A DNA stretch of 64,000 nt from Elusimicrobiales bacterium (lineage in GTDB: Bacteria > Elusimicrobiota > Elusimicrobia > Elusimicrobiales > UBA9959), in NCBI GenBank assembly GCA_024681855.1, contig JAILAB010000055.1, positions 24,197 to 88,196 on the forward strand, in the 5' to 3' direction. A program made the translations under genes and the position numbers. Positions 36,073 to 45,281 of the stretch are shown here, piece by piece. The notes under the pieces were generated by a model. That model saw only the letters and a program-made list of their open reading frames with translations. It was not told the origin of the DNA and made no database searches. The first letter of the stretch is position 1; each line of letters opens with the position of its first letter.

Positions 36073-38832
36073 ATGTTTAAAAAAATTTTTTCTTTTTTTG
36101 CTATTTGCGCATTTCTTTATTTTCTTTCTGCTATTCCGGCTTATTCTAGGGGAATGGAAGGCTTGCCTCAGCAGACGGATAATTCACAGTCTGCGCCTGC
36201 AGCCTCAAATGCTTCGGACAACATGTCTGAGGAGCCTCCTGTTAATGGAGGGGAATTTGCAATTCCTGTAGTTGCACCTGCTGCTCCAGATTCTGAAACG
36301 CCTCCGCAACAGTTAAATCCGGCAGAAATGAGCGACTTGCAAATTTTTAAAACTTTTTACGAGGAAAAACCAGCTTTAGCCGCAACGGCAATGCTTAATA
36401 CCATGGATGATGTCCCTGGCTCGGAGCTAGACGATTTTCAGGATTTATTCTGCAATGAAATAGCTGCCATGATAGTGGCTCTTGACTCTAAATTTAAGTC
36501 AGGAGAACTTTCCGCTGCTGATTATTCGGCCCTTACCAAGAGGCTTGGCGGATATGGCCTGTACACATTGCAGACAGACGCTTATGGTGTGGAAAATCCT
36601 AATGCTGGCCTGGGGCTTGGCATAATGGCCATAGACACTATTCCTGTTAAGCCCGGTGTTAATCCTCGCCCATGGCCCTCTGCTGATTTAAAACCTAGCT
36701 CTTCCATGTCCCAGGCTATGCAAGGCACTCTTATTCCTCCACAGAATGGCATTTCTGCTCAGCTTATCCCTGCAAATGGCAATGGCAAGCCTGTTGAGCT
36801 TAATCCGGTTCTTGCTCTTATCCCAGCGCATAAAGCTGCCAGAGACGGAGATAATGCCTTATTGCAATCCGCATTGCAGAAAGCGGAGGAATATTTCCCT
36901 TCTAAGCCTAAAATTCATGTGGCAGCGGCTTCCCTCTATTATGAATCCGGGGATTACAAGAAATCAATTTATGCTGCTAATCGCGCCATAGGTCTTAGCA
37001 AAAATGACCCTGCGGCATATAAAGCTAGGGCTTTAGCCAGAAATGCCATGAATGATAGAAAAGGGGCTATAGAAGATGTTAATAGAGCCGTTGCAATCAA
37101 TCCGCAGGATGAATCCGCAAGGCTTCTTTCTCTCCTTATCGCAAGCCGGAAACCTATAAAATCTTATAAAACAATAAGTTCCATACAAGGGATGAAAAGA
37201 CAGCTTGGAATTAAGACTGATTCTCGCGATGTCGTGCGCAATGAGCCTGTAAATATTGAAACTTCGGCTATTCCTAAAACAGTTCCTTCAGGGAATGACG
37301 GCAGCGTTTCAACAGATTATGCCAAGTCTAAGGCATACACTAAAACGGCTCAGGCAAAAAATCGTCTTGGAGATTATGACAGCGCTATATCATATGCTTC
37401 GCTGGCTTTGGAAAAAGACCCTGATAACCTGGAAGCATATTTGGAACGCGCAAATGCCTATAATTCCCTTGGGCGTTATGAAGATGTGATAAGAGATACC
37501 ACTTATGTTATTGGCAAGGATGAGAGCAATATGCAGGCTTTCAATCTCCGCTCATGGGCATTGAACCGCAATGAAAATCCTAATGATGCCGCTAAGGATG
37601 CTGAGCGCGCAATCGGAATAAACCCAAATTTTGCTGATGCCTGGTTTAATCATGGGCTTGCCGCTGAAAAGCAGGGCGATTATAAGCGCATGCTGGAAGA
37701 TTTTAAGCAGGCAGCTGCTTTGAATGAAAATTATGACAGAAAATATCAGGATGCTCTTGCGCAATATGGCGGCCGGGTTCCTGGTTTTTCAGCTTCCGCG
37801 CAGAATCAGGCAACTGATTTAGGCAGCGAGGTTCAGGAGCCGGTGGCAAGCCCCATTAGCCGCTATTTCATGCTGCTGATTTTTATGCTGGTTGGCGGAA
37901 CTCTTATAGCAATAGGTCTTACGCATGTGCTTCAGGGACAAAATACTGCTAAGAATGATCGCAAAGGACGCGACAAAAATCATGGCGGCGCATCAGCAGC
38001 TGGAATGATACTTTCCCCATCTGTATTTTATGAAGGCGTTGCCACAGGCAAATATAAAATTGAAAAGAAAGTAGGGGAAGGCGCAATGGGCAAGGTTTAC
38101 CTTGCAGTTGACAAGTCTCTTGGCCGCAAGGTTGCTATAAAGAAAATGAATGAGGAGATAAAAGTCAACGAGAGGGAAAAACGCCGTTTCCTTGAAGAGG
38201 CTCGCACAGTTGCCTTGCTGCATCATCCTAATATTGTTGAGATATATACAATATTTGAAGAATCGGGCGATGTTTTCCTTGTTTTTGAATACCTGGAGGG
38301 CAAAACTCTTGATACTGTTCTTAGCAAAGACATAAGGATGTCTTTCAATAGGGTTAAGGGCATATATGAAGAGGTAGCTAAGGCATTAGACTATGCCCAT
38401 TCAAAGAATGTGATTCATCGTGATTTGAAACTTTCTAATATAATGCTTACTGCTGAAGGCTATGTGAAAGTCATGGACTTTGGCCTGGCAGGCCGTGCAA
38501 TAGAGGCAAGGGTAAATTCAGGGAATAGGGAAGTTGTTGGTTCTCCAGCGTACATGGCCCCGGAACAGGAAGGAGGGGAATCCTCTGTCCGTTCTGACAT
38601 ATATTCATTGGGCGTATGCATGTACGAATCTCTTACCGGAGTTCTTCCCTTCCAAGGCCCGGATTTCCTTAGTCAGAAAACTCATAATTTTTATGAGCCT
38701 GTTTCTCAGTGTGTTCCTGGCTTGCCTAAAGCCATAGATGCTCTTTTGGAAAAATGCCTTGACATTGATCCGAGAAAGCGCTTTGCCAGCGCGGAGGAAT
38801 TCCGCAAGGCTTTGGACGCTATTCATTCTTAA
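36073..38832 (+). CDS. Membrane Ser/Thr protein kinase with extracytoplasmic TPR domain
   Basis: The 919-residue product has a signal peptide (1-27) and a Pro/Ala-rich region. TPR-type repeats follow (about 255-355 and 420-565; for example DYDSAISYASLALEKDPDN). One membrane segment lies at about 598-620, and a complete Hanks-type kinase domain at about 660-915. Kinase motifs are intact: GEGAMGKVY loop, VAIKKM lysine, HRDLKLSN with D near 782, DFG near 802, and SPAYMAPEQ. The arrangement predicts TPRs outside the cytoplasm and the kinase inside. No phosphatase or obvious substrate gene is adjacent. Confidence 0.88.
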   Translation: MFKKIFSFFAICAFLYFLSAIPAYSRGMEGLPQQTDNSQSAPAASNASDNMSEEPPVNGGEFAIPVVAPAAPDSETPPQQLNPAEMSDLQIFKTFYEEKPALAATAMLNTMDDVPGSELDDFQDLFCNEIAAMIVALDSKFKSGELSAADYSALTKRLGGYGLYTLQTDAYGVENPNAGLGLGIMAIDTIPVKPGVNPRPWPSADLKPSSSMSQAMQGTLIPPQNGISAQLIPANGNGKPVELNPVLALIPAHKAARDGDNALLQSALQKAEEYFPSKPKIHVAAASLYYESGDYKKSIYAANRAIGLSKNDPAAYKARALARNAMNDRKGAIEDVNRAVAINPQDESARLLSLLIASRKPIKSYKTISSIQGMKRQLGIKTDSRDVVRNEPVNIETSAIPKTVPSGNDGSVSTDYAKSKAYTKTAQAKNRLGDYDSAISYASLALEKDPDNLEAYLERANAYNSLGRYEDVIRDTTYVIGKDESNMQAFNLRSWALNRNENPNDAAKDAERAIGINPNFADAWFNHGLAAEKQGDYKRMLEDFKQAAALNENYDRKYQDALAQYGGRVPGFSASAQNQATDLGSEVQEPVASPISRYFMLLIFMLVGGTLIAIGLTHVLQGQNTAKNDRKGRDKNHGGASAAGMILSPSVFYEGVATGKYKIEKKVGEGAMGKVYLAVDKSLGRKVAIKKMNEEIKVNEREKRRFLEEARTVALLHHPNIVEIYTIFEESGDVFLVFEYLEGKTLDTVLSKDIRMSFNRVKGIYEEVAKALDYAHSKNVIHRDLKLSNIMLTAEGYVKVMDFGLAGRAIEARVNSGNREVVGSPAYMAPEQEGGESSVRSDIYSLGVCMYESLTGVLPFQGPDFLSQKTHNFYEPVSQCVPGLPKAIDALLEKCLDIDPRKRFASAEEFRKALDAIHS

Positions 38833-38852
38833 TGTCTTTCCTATATTCAAAA

Positions 38853-39076
38853 GGCTCTGTTAAATGCAATCATTGATGCGGCTTGCTTTAAAAGGCAATG
38901 CAAAGGTTTCTCCGTTCTGAACTTGTTTTTCGGTATCTCATTAAACCGTAAAGAGGCTAAAAAGTAAATTCAGCATCTCTGCGGTTTAAAGAGGTCCTGA
39001 AACAAGTTCAGGACTGCGAAGTAATATCTGCATTCTTTATAATTACATTGTATCAATGCTCTTTTTATACAGAGCC
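38853..39076. repeat. Interspersed inverted-repeat element, copy 1
   Basis: The element has terminal inverted repeats GGCTCTGT (38853-38860) and ACAGAGCC (39069-39076). Its interior carries a degenerate inverted pair (CTGAACTTGTTTTTCGG... against ...CTGAAACAAGTTCAG), so it can fold into a long hairpin. It fills the gap between two convergent genes and may also stop transcription from both sides. It shares core blocks with four other copies in this window. Confidence 0.7.
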
Positions 39077-39108
39077 ATAGAGAACATCATTAAAATTTAT
39101 GCTGTTGA

Positions 39109-41847
39109 TTATTTTTTCAGCTTGAAGAGTTTCTTATAGGATATTGAAAAACCTGTTTCAAGGCTATTGCCGAAGCCTGGAATTTTCTTTCCTGTCGCAT
39201 ATAGCCATTTGGCAAAAATATCTAAGGTTAAATCTTTATATAGGCTTGCTGACAGCTTGCTGTTTATTTCCAGCCTGTCAAGCAAGTCTGCCTTTGTGTC
39301 ATTATGGCTTCTTGCAAAACGCCTGTATGATCCGTCTGAGCTTAGCGTAAAAGCTGTTTTAGGAATGGTTATTTCAAATTTATAACCTGTTTCAGCAGCG
39401 AACTGAGTGTAATAAGGGGAATAAGTATAATTTTGCTCTGTGGTTAAGCCTAAGTAAAATTCCTTTACATAATTGCCTTCAAAGAGCTTTAGGCCGCTTT
39501 TTCCGCGTAATATTTTTTTTAGGTTTTCTCCATCATTTTTTGTAAATTCTGTTTCCCAGCCGGCAGATGCAAAAGGGCCTAATGCCAGAGAGCCTAGCCT
39601 TCCATTAAAATTTTTCCATTTATATTTTGTTTCGCCTTCGTATAGAAGACTGTCAACATTTTCAGATGTGTGGCTAGGGAAAACTATTTTGCCATAATCA
39701 GCTTTTACTCCCAAGTCAAGACGGAAACGCCCTGAATAAAATTCTGAAATTAATGCGGCTGAGCCTCTTATGGTTGTCTGGTTTTCTGTGCTTAGCTGTG
39801 ATTCGCCTACATTTCCAAAGCCATTGCCTTTGCCAGTTGCCCCGAAATTAGATACATAAAGCGACAGGTTGCTTAAATTAAGCCTCCACAGGCTTCTGGG
39901 ATCTGTAATATTGGCTGCCTCATTCTGGACGGCCTTTTCCCAGTCAGCCCTGTCCTGCGAATTTTCTTTAACTGCTGTCAGGCTTCTTATTACGGCAGAA
40001 TGGACAGTGTCGCCTGTGTCTTTTATGTCTTTAGCTTTTGGTTCTGCGGCCAGTGCGCTTTCAGGAATAGTTATTGAATAAAATTCTTCTTTTCTTATGT
40101 TTAAGCCCGCTATAGAGTTTGAGCTGTCAAGGCCTGAGATGGCATATTGCTCATTTAGCATGTATTGGCTTGAATTCCAATTGCCGGAATTTGCCTCAGG
40201 TGCTTTTTTTGCCATCAGTTTTTTTAAAAATTCTCCAGGCACAAGAGCAGTTTTTAAAGGCTCATCAGCTCCTAGCCAGTGTTTGATTATTGAGGTCGGC
40301 ACATCTCCGAGAATGTTTGATGCGCTGCTATGTACCCTTAATGCGGCAAGCTCAGTTTTATAATGTTTCCTTATTAGCGATACCGAGGCGCTATAGAAAT
40401 CAGCAGCATGATAGAATTGTGATGGGGGATTGCCGTTCAATGATATGTGCCTGGGGTCTGGGAGCAGCGCATCTCCTGTAAGCAGACTGTTCATTATATC
40501 CTGTTTCATGGCATTTCTTGTTTCCATTCGGAAAGGAATGCTTTTGTCGTCTCTGCCAGATATTGCTTCTATTGCCTCAAGTTTTCCATTGCGGCTAACT
40601 TCGCATAATATTGTTCCAGTGCCTTTTTGATCAGGATATAAAAAGAGCGCGGGCCCGGTTCTGTTTCCTGCCTCTTTGCTGGAAAATTCAATTCTCGTCT
40701 TCACAGGAGAAGCCAGATTCCATTCTTTAGGCCCTATGACTATATCAATGCCTGCGGCGGAAGCCAGCCATCCCTCATCGCTTTTAGGCATAAATGATAC
40801 TGCGGCAATAATATCAGGAGCATGTTTCTCCCTTATTTCCGCAATGAGGGCTGAAAGCCAGTTGCCGTCTTTAGGGTTTTTTAGGTTTATTTCTGCTGCC
40901 TTAAGCTTTGAAATGTTTTCAGCCGTTGCCGGAATTAATGATATGAAAGCTATATTGCGCTTTCCGAAACGTCTTATGGCGTATGGCTTTATTATTTTTT
41001 CAATAGCGGTATCTTTGATTTCAGCATTTGAGCTTATATAGGAGGGATCAGTCAGGCTTAGCCTAAGCCTGCCGGCATCAGTTTCCTGCTTGAAACGCAA
41101 TATATCATCTGCATCTAGGGCAGCAATGTCTGTGTCAGCATCTGAAATAAAACGCAGCATGCGCGTAAAATCGCCGGGCATATATCCGCCAGCTCCTATG
41201 CTTATAAGCGCATTTGAACTTTTTATTGATGCGTTTTCTACCATGTCCGAGGTGGGCGCATCCAGCCCTGATGGTTCTGACACAGTGGTAAAAAGCACTT
41301 TTTCGCCGTTTATGGCCAGCTGATGGTCCAGCTTATATGCGGTATGCCATAATTTCTGTTCACGGCGTGAAGGCACATAAACAAGAGGAAATCGTATCCC
41401 GGAAGGAGTTGTGCCATAAAATAGCTCAGCTGGTATGAAGTCTGCCTTTATGAGTCTTGATAATTCCTCTAGTCCTCCGGAGAATAAATTGAAGTCAGAA
41501 CGGCGTGAAGGCAAAATAAAAGAACTGCCATATTCCAAAACCTCTATTCTCTGGTCAAATTCAAAATCTGTTGTGGCATTAATTTCTTCCAGGGTAAGTT
41601 CCATTGGAACTTTCAGCACATATTTCGCTCCATTAGTATAAGTTATTTCCGTAGCTGCCTGGAGCATTTTTATAGATGAAGATGATGCTGCTATCTGTTC
41701 CACAGCGTCATTCCAGCTATTGCCTGGCTGATAATAGTTGTCATAGTAATGTAGGGATATAGGCTCCGCCGCAAAAGCTTTTGCTGAGGCAATAGCCGCA
41801 GTTAGAAAAAAAACTATTAAAGTTTTTATTGCTTGTGAAAAACGCAT
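39109..41847 (-). CDS. Degenerate 5'-nucleotidase-like exported protein with C-terminal beta-barrel
   Basis: The 912-residue product has a signal peptide (1-26). The middle resembles the UshA/5'-nucleotidase layout: a stretch ending KPYAIRRFGKRNIAFISLIPAT matches the usual PYxIxxxGxxKIGxIGLT, and AAVSFMPKSDEGWLAS...GIDIVIGPKEW matches xxLSHxGxxxDxxLA...GIDVIIGGHTH. The metal-binding histidines are replaced (SF for SH, GPKEW for GGHTH). From about residue 650 to the end, alternating strands predict an outer-membrane barrel. It may be a surface-exposed non-enzymatic binder. The longer start at 41877 adds ten residues; neither start has a clear ribosome-binding site. Confidence 0.6.
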   Translation of the reverse strand: MRFSQAIKTLIVFFLTAAIASAKAFAAEPISLHYYDNYYQPGNSWNDAVEQIAASSSSIKMLQAATEITYTNGAKYVLKVPMELTLEEINATTDFEFDQRIEVLEYGSSFILPSRRSDFNLFSGGLEELSRLIKADFIPAELFYGTTPSGIRFPLVYVPSRREQKLWHTAYKLDHQLAINGEKVLFTTVSEPSGLDAPTSDMVENASIKSSNALISIGAGGYMPGDFTRMLRFISDADTDIAALDADDILRFKQETDAGRLRLSLTDPSYISSNAEIKDTAIEKIIKPYAIRRFGKRNIAFISLIPATAENISKLKAAEINLKNPKDGNWLSALIAEIREKHAPDIIAAVSFMPKSDEGWLASAAGIDIVIGPKEWNLASPVKTRIEFSSKEAGNRTGPALFLYPDQKGTGTILCEVSRNGKLEAIEAISGRDDKSIPFRMETRNAMKQDIMNSLLTGDALLPDPRHISLNGNPPSQFYHAADFYSASVSLIRKHYKTELAALRVHSSASNILGDVPTSIIKHWLGADEPLKTALVPGEFLKKLMAKKAPEANSGNWNSSQYMLNEQYAISGLDSSNSIAGLNIRKEEFYSITIPESALAAEPKAKDIKDTGDTVHSAVIRSLTAVKENSQDRADWEKAVQNEAANITDPRSLWRLNLSNLSLYVSNFGATGKGNGFGNVGESQLSTENQTTIRGSAALISEFYSGRFRLDLGVKADYGKIVFPSHTSENVDSLLYEGETKYKWKNFNGRLGSLALGPFASAGWETEFTKNDGENLKKILRGKSGLKLFEGNYVKEFYLGLTTEQNYTYSPYYTQFAAETGYKFEITIPKTAFTLSSDGSYRRFARSHNDTKADLLDRLEINSKLSASLYKDLTLDIFAKWLYATGKKIPGFGNSLETGFSISYKKLFKLKK

Positions 41848-42013
41848 GCTTAATATACCGCTATTAAAGAATAGCATTTTTGCATAGACAATTTGTTATG
41901 AAAAACAGTGTAGAGCTATTTTTACTCTGCCGAGCTTTTATGCCTGCGCTGTATAATTATCAAGCAGTTTAATGCTGATTTCCATACAGGATATTATCTA
42001 GGGATAACAAATA

Positions 42014-42043
42014 TTGTAAAACTTTTTTTAAAAACAATATAAT
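42014..42043 (+). promoter_or_regulatory. Sigma70-type promoter of tdh
   Basis: TTGTAA (42014-42019), an 18-bp spacer and a perfect TATAAT (42038-42043) lie about 50 bp before tdh, which has its own GAGGAG site. Confidence 0.55.
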
Positions 42044-42095
42044 TATTTTAGGCCATTATCTGTATAAAACTGGCCCTGAGGAGATAGATTTTTTT

Positions 42096-43124
42096 ATGAG
42101 AGCTCTTGTTAAAGCCAAGTCAGAAAGAGGAATTTGGATGCAGAATGTCCCAGAACCTGTAATGGGGGACAATGAAGTGCTTATAAAGATAAGGAAGACT
42201 GCAATTTGCGGCACTGACCTTCATATTTATGAGTGGAATGAATGGGCGCAGAAAACAATTCCTGTGCCAATGCATGTGGGCCATGAATTCGTGGGTGAAA
42301 TCGTGAAGCTGGGCAAAAATGTTAAAGGCCATTATGTAGGGGAAAGAGTTTCCGGCGAGGGGCATGTTGTCTGCGGGCACTGCCGCAACTGCAAGGCTGG
42401 CAACAGGCATCTCTGCATAAATACCAGCGGAGTTGGAGTGAACCGTCCTGGAGCTTTTGCTGAATACCTGGCAATACCTGCTGAAAATGTTTTTTCCATT
42501 CCAGAGGGAGTAAGCGATGATGAGGCAGCTATTCTTGACCCTCTTGGAAATGCCACTCATACAGCCCTTGCTTTTGATGTGGTAGGAGAAGATGTTCTTA
42601 TAACCGGCGCAGGGCCGATAGGCATTATGGCTGGAGCTATAGTGAAACATATTGGAGCCCGCCATGTGGTAATGACGGACAAAAACCCATACCGCATGGA
42701 GCTTGCCAGGAAAATGGGCATTCAGCATATATATGATACGGCCAAGAATCCTCTTCCAGAGGTTATGAAACAGCTTTGCATGACGGAGGGTTTCGATGTG
42801 GGCCTGGAAATGAGCGGCAATAAATATGCCTTCAATGAATTGCTTCGCAATGTCAAAATGGGGGCTAATGTCGCATTGCTAGGCCTGCTTCCTTCAGACA
42901 CGATGATTCCATGGAGCGAAGTAATATTTAAGTCGGTTACCATGAAGTGCATATATGGCCGCAAGATTTTTGAGACATGGTACAAAATGTGCGCAATGCT
43001 TGTTAGCGGTTTGGATGTTGACCCTATCATAACGCATCATTTCCCAGTGAAAGATTATGTAGAGGCATTTGAGACCATGGCATCAGGCAATTCCGGAAAA
43101 ATAATTCTGGAATGGGATAAATAA
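42096..43124 (+). CDS. tdh: L-threonine 3-dehydrogenase
   Basis: The zinc-dependent enzyme oxidises L-threonine to 2-amino-3-ketobutyrate with NAD. The 342-residue MDR-family product has catalytic zinc ligands (C38 in CGTDLH, the GHEFVG His) and the structural zinc cysteines in [19 protein letters not shown]. It also has a Rossmann motif ([10 protein letters not shown]). The [13 protein letters not shown] stretch is typical of Tdh. No kbl (glycine acetyltransferase) is adjacent. Confidence 0.93.
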   Translation: MRALVKAKSERGIWMQNVPEPVMGDNEVLIKIRKTAICGTDLHIYEWNEWAQKTIPVPMHVGHEFVGEIVKLGKNVKGHYVGERVSGEGHVVCGHCRNCKAGNRHLCINTSGVGVNRPGAFAEYLAIPAENVFSIPEGVSDDEAAILDPLGNATHTALAFDVVGEDVLITGAGPIGIMAGAIVKHIGARHVVMTDKNPYRMELARKMGIQHIYDTAKNPLPEVMKQLCMTEGFDVGLEMSGNKYAFNELLRNVKMGANVALLGLLPSDTMIPWSEVIFKSVTMKCIYGRKIFETWYKMCAMLVSGLDVDPIITHHFPVKDYVEAFETMASGNSGKIILEWDK

Positions 43125-43137
43125 TATCTGTTGAGAC

Positions 43138-44370
43138 ATGAAAAAATTAGCCCTTATTTTCCTTGCATTATTCATAATAGGCACAGCCAGCGCCATTACT
43201 CTTTTCAAGTATAAAGCCCCAGCTTATTATATGGACCAGGTTATTAACACAATTAATAACCCTAGCGCTTCCATAGCTGATATTGAAAGGGCCTTTGATT
43301 CTCTTGATAAGTCACGCGCTTATATAGAAGACAAATATCTTATTATTCAGCGTTCCGATGAGCTGGCTGAATCTGCGGAGAAAAAGGGTTATATTCAGGC
43401 AAGGGAAATTCAGATGAATCTTGTCCGCAAGATAATAACTGAAGAGCCTGGCAACTGGCCTGCGAGAGAGCTCTTGATAAAAAGCCTTGCGGAAAGAGGG
43501 GATTTATCAGGCTTGGCAGCAGAGGTCGCAGCATTGGATAGCCTTATCCGGGATAGAGATGAGGACTGGAATTATTGCGTTAAGACAACTCAGCTTTTCG
43601 CTATAGCGGCCTCTGTGCCATGGCTGGAATCAGAAGCCTATCTGAATTTGAATAAGTCCGCTTCAGCTTTTATTGAAAAGACAGCTATTTATTCACAGGC
43701 GGTAAGGCAGGTTTCTGACATAAAACAGGAGCTGGTATCAATGCTTGGTTCCTCTCCATCTTTGAAGAAAATTCCTCCGCCTTCCTTGGTTTCTGCGGCA
43801 GAACTTGCCGCCGAGGATGTTCTTGGCGCAACAGAAAATATAAGCCGGGCTGAGAAATTTAATGACAGGCTTCACTCTGATGAGAATTTTAAAAAGGCTG
43901 TTGTGGCGGCTTTGGAAGGAAATGCGGCGCTTGCTAAGAAGAAGTATCCTGAAGCTCGCGCCAAATTCCGCAGCTCGCTCAGCTTCATGCCATTGTTTCC
44001 TGATGCGAAAAAACAGGCCGCAGAGACTGATTTCCAGGAAGGAGCTTTTCTGCTGACCGCAGAGGCTTCTCAAAATGAAGCCCGCCGCCTTCTAAAAGGC
44101 GCATATGAGTCTTTATCTGATCTCGTAGGCGAGGCAGATGCTTATGGGCCGCAATTTCCATTTGTGGACAGAGACCGTTTTCTGGGAGAATCATGGTGCC
44201 TTAAGGCTGCCGTAATATCAGCAATGAGGGCATCTTATTCTAAAAACAATAGAAAAATTAAAGCTTTGGAAAAAGAATTTAAGGAGGCTTTAGACGAGGC
44301 TTTGAAGCTAAATCCTAATTCTGTGCTTGCAAGGGAAATGCTGGACCGCTATTCAAAAGAAGGATTCTGA
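43138..44370 (+). CDS. Membrane-anchored TPR-like protein of unknown function
   Basis: I do not recognise a named family. The 410-residue product has one N-terminal membrane segment (about residues 4-22). The rest is almost entirely helical with TPR-like patterns, including a C-terminal EEALKLNPNSVLAREMLDR-type helix (here DEALKLNPNSVLAREML). It follows tdh by 13 nt and ends at a terminator, so it is probably in the tdh transcript, but no functional link is evident. Confidence 0.75.
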   Translation: MKKLALIFLALFIIGTASAITLFKYKAPAYYMDQVINTINNPSASIADIERAFDSLDKSRAYIEDKYLIIQRSDELAESAEKKGYIQAREIQMNLVRKIITEEPGNWPARELLIKSLAERGDLSGLAAEVAALDSLIRDRDEDWNYCVKTTQLFAIAASVPWLESEAYLNLNKSASAFIEKTAIYSQAVRQVSDIKQELVSMLGSSPSLKKIPPPSLVSAAELAAEDVLGATENISRAEKFNDRLHSDENFKKAVVAALEGNAALAKKKYPEARAKFRSSLSFMPLFPDAKKQAAETDFQEGAFLLTAEASQNEARRLLKGAYESLSDLVGEADAYGPQFPFVDRDRFLGESWCLKAAVISAMRASYSKNNRKIKALEKEFKEALDEALKLNPNSVLAREMLDRYSKEGF

Positions 44371-44375
44371 TAAGC

Positions 44376-44404
44376 AAAAGGCCCAGTTTTAATCTGGGCC
44401 TTTT
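44376..44404. terminator. Intrinsic terminator after the tdh operon
   Basis: An 11-bp stem (44376-44386 with 44394-44404) has a 7-nt loop and flanking A and T tracts, so it could act in both directions. Confidence 0.9.
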
Positions 44405-44435
44405 TTGTGCTTATTAGTTATTCTCTCAGTATAAT

Positions 44436-44567
44436 AAGAGCATTAATTTTATTGTCATGCTGAATTTATTTCAGGAACTTTACGGTTTAAAGAGATTGTG
44501 AAATAAATTCAGTAAGATAAAAACTATTGCTTTTATAAAACATGCTGTATCAATGCTTTAACAGATC
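44436..44567 (+). repeat. Interspersed repeat element, copy 2
   Basis: The copy starts AGAGCATTAATTTTATTGTC and ends TATCAATGCTTTAACAGATC. The core CATGCTGAATTTATTTCAG (44456-44474) and the partly inverted GAAATAAATTCAG form an imperfect hairpin. It lies between convergent genes and abuts the stop codon at 44568. Confidence 0.75.
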
Positions 44568-45281
44568 TTAGTTGTTGTTTTGTTTTGAAACATCTTTCGA
44601 ATCAGTTTCCTGCGGAGTTGCAACCTTTTCTTTTTTATTGTCCGCTTCTGTTTCTTTTATTGATTTTTCCTGTCCTTCCTGTTTATTCTCATGATGTTCT
44701 TTTATAATATTCATAATCTTTTCATTCATTTCTTTTAACATTGTTATTTTTTTGTCTATTTCTTCAATTTCTGTTATCTTAAGCCTTCCAAGCCTGCTTT
44801 TTTGCACATGAACAGCGGCATTGCCGGAAGATATGTTCAGTTTTTTATCATTTTCATTCATATAAAAACGGTTGAGATTCTCATATTGCAGAAAAACATT
44901 CCTGCCCATTTTTCTGTTTTTCATAACTTTAGCAGGAATAAACAATCCTTCCTTTTCTTTTGACGCATAGCAGCCTTCAGCTTTGTGAATAATAACGCTG
45001 TTGCCATTCTTTAATATTTTTTCTCCTTCGGGAACAAGCTTAACATAAATTTTTTTGTTCCTGTGCCAGTAAGAATCATATTCTTTGCAAGATTCAGCTT
45101 GAGGAGCTTCCATGTCATAATGCAAGGCCACATAATTTCCGCTCAAATAATCTCGCGGATCAACAGGCATTGTCTCAATCCAGAAATCTGCTTCAGCCCG
45201 CATGTCATTTGACATTAGCCATGTGGCCCAGGCGGCAAAGAAAACAAGCTGTATTATCAATGTTATTTTCAGTTTTTTCAT
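44568..45281 (-). CDS. GDYXXLXY-type membrane-anchored protein
   Basis: The 237-residue product has one N-terminal membrane segment (about 5-24) and the family motif DYLSGNYVALHYD (residues about 44-56). A long charged Glu/Lys/Asn-rich tail follows. The family is of unknown function and is commonly encoded directly after a DUF2157 membrane protein. Here it overlaps that gene by 4 nt (ATGA). Confidence 0.82.
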   Translation of the reverse strand: MKKLKITLIIQLVFFAAWATWLMSNDMRAEADFWIETMPVDPRDYLSGNYVALHYDMEAPQAESCKEYDSYWHRNKKIYVKLVPEGEKILKNGNSVIIHKAEGCYASKEKEGLFIPAKVMKNRKMGRNVFLQYENLNRFYMNENDKKLNISSGNAAVHVQKSRLGRLKITEIEEIDKKITMLKEMNEKIMNIIKEHHENKQEGQEKSIKETEADNKKEKVATPQETDSKDVSKQNNN

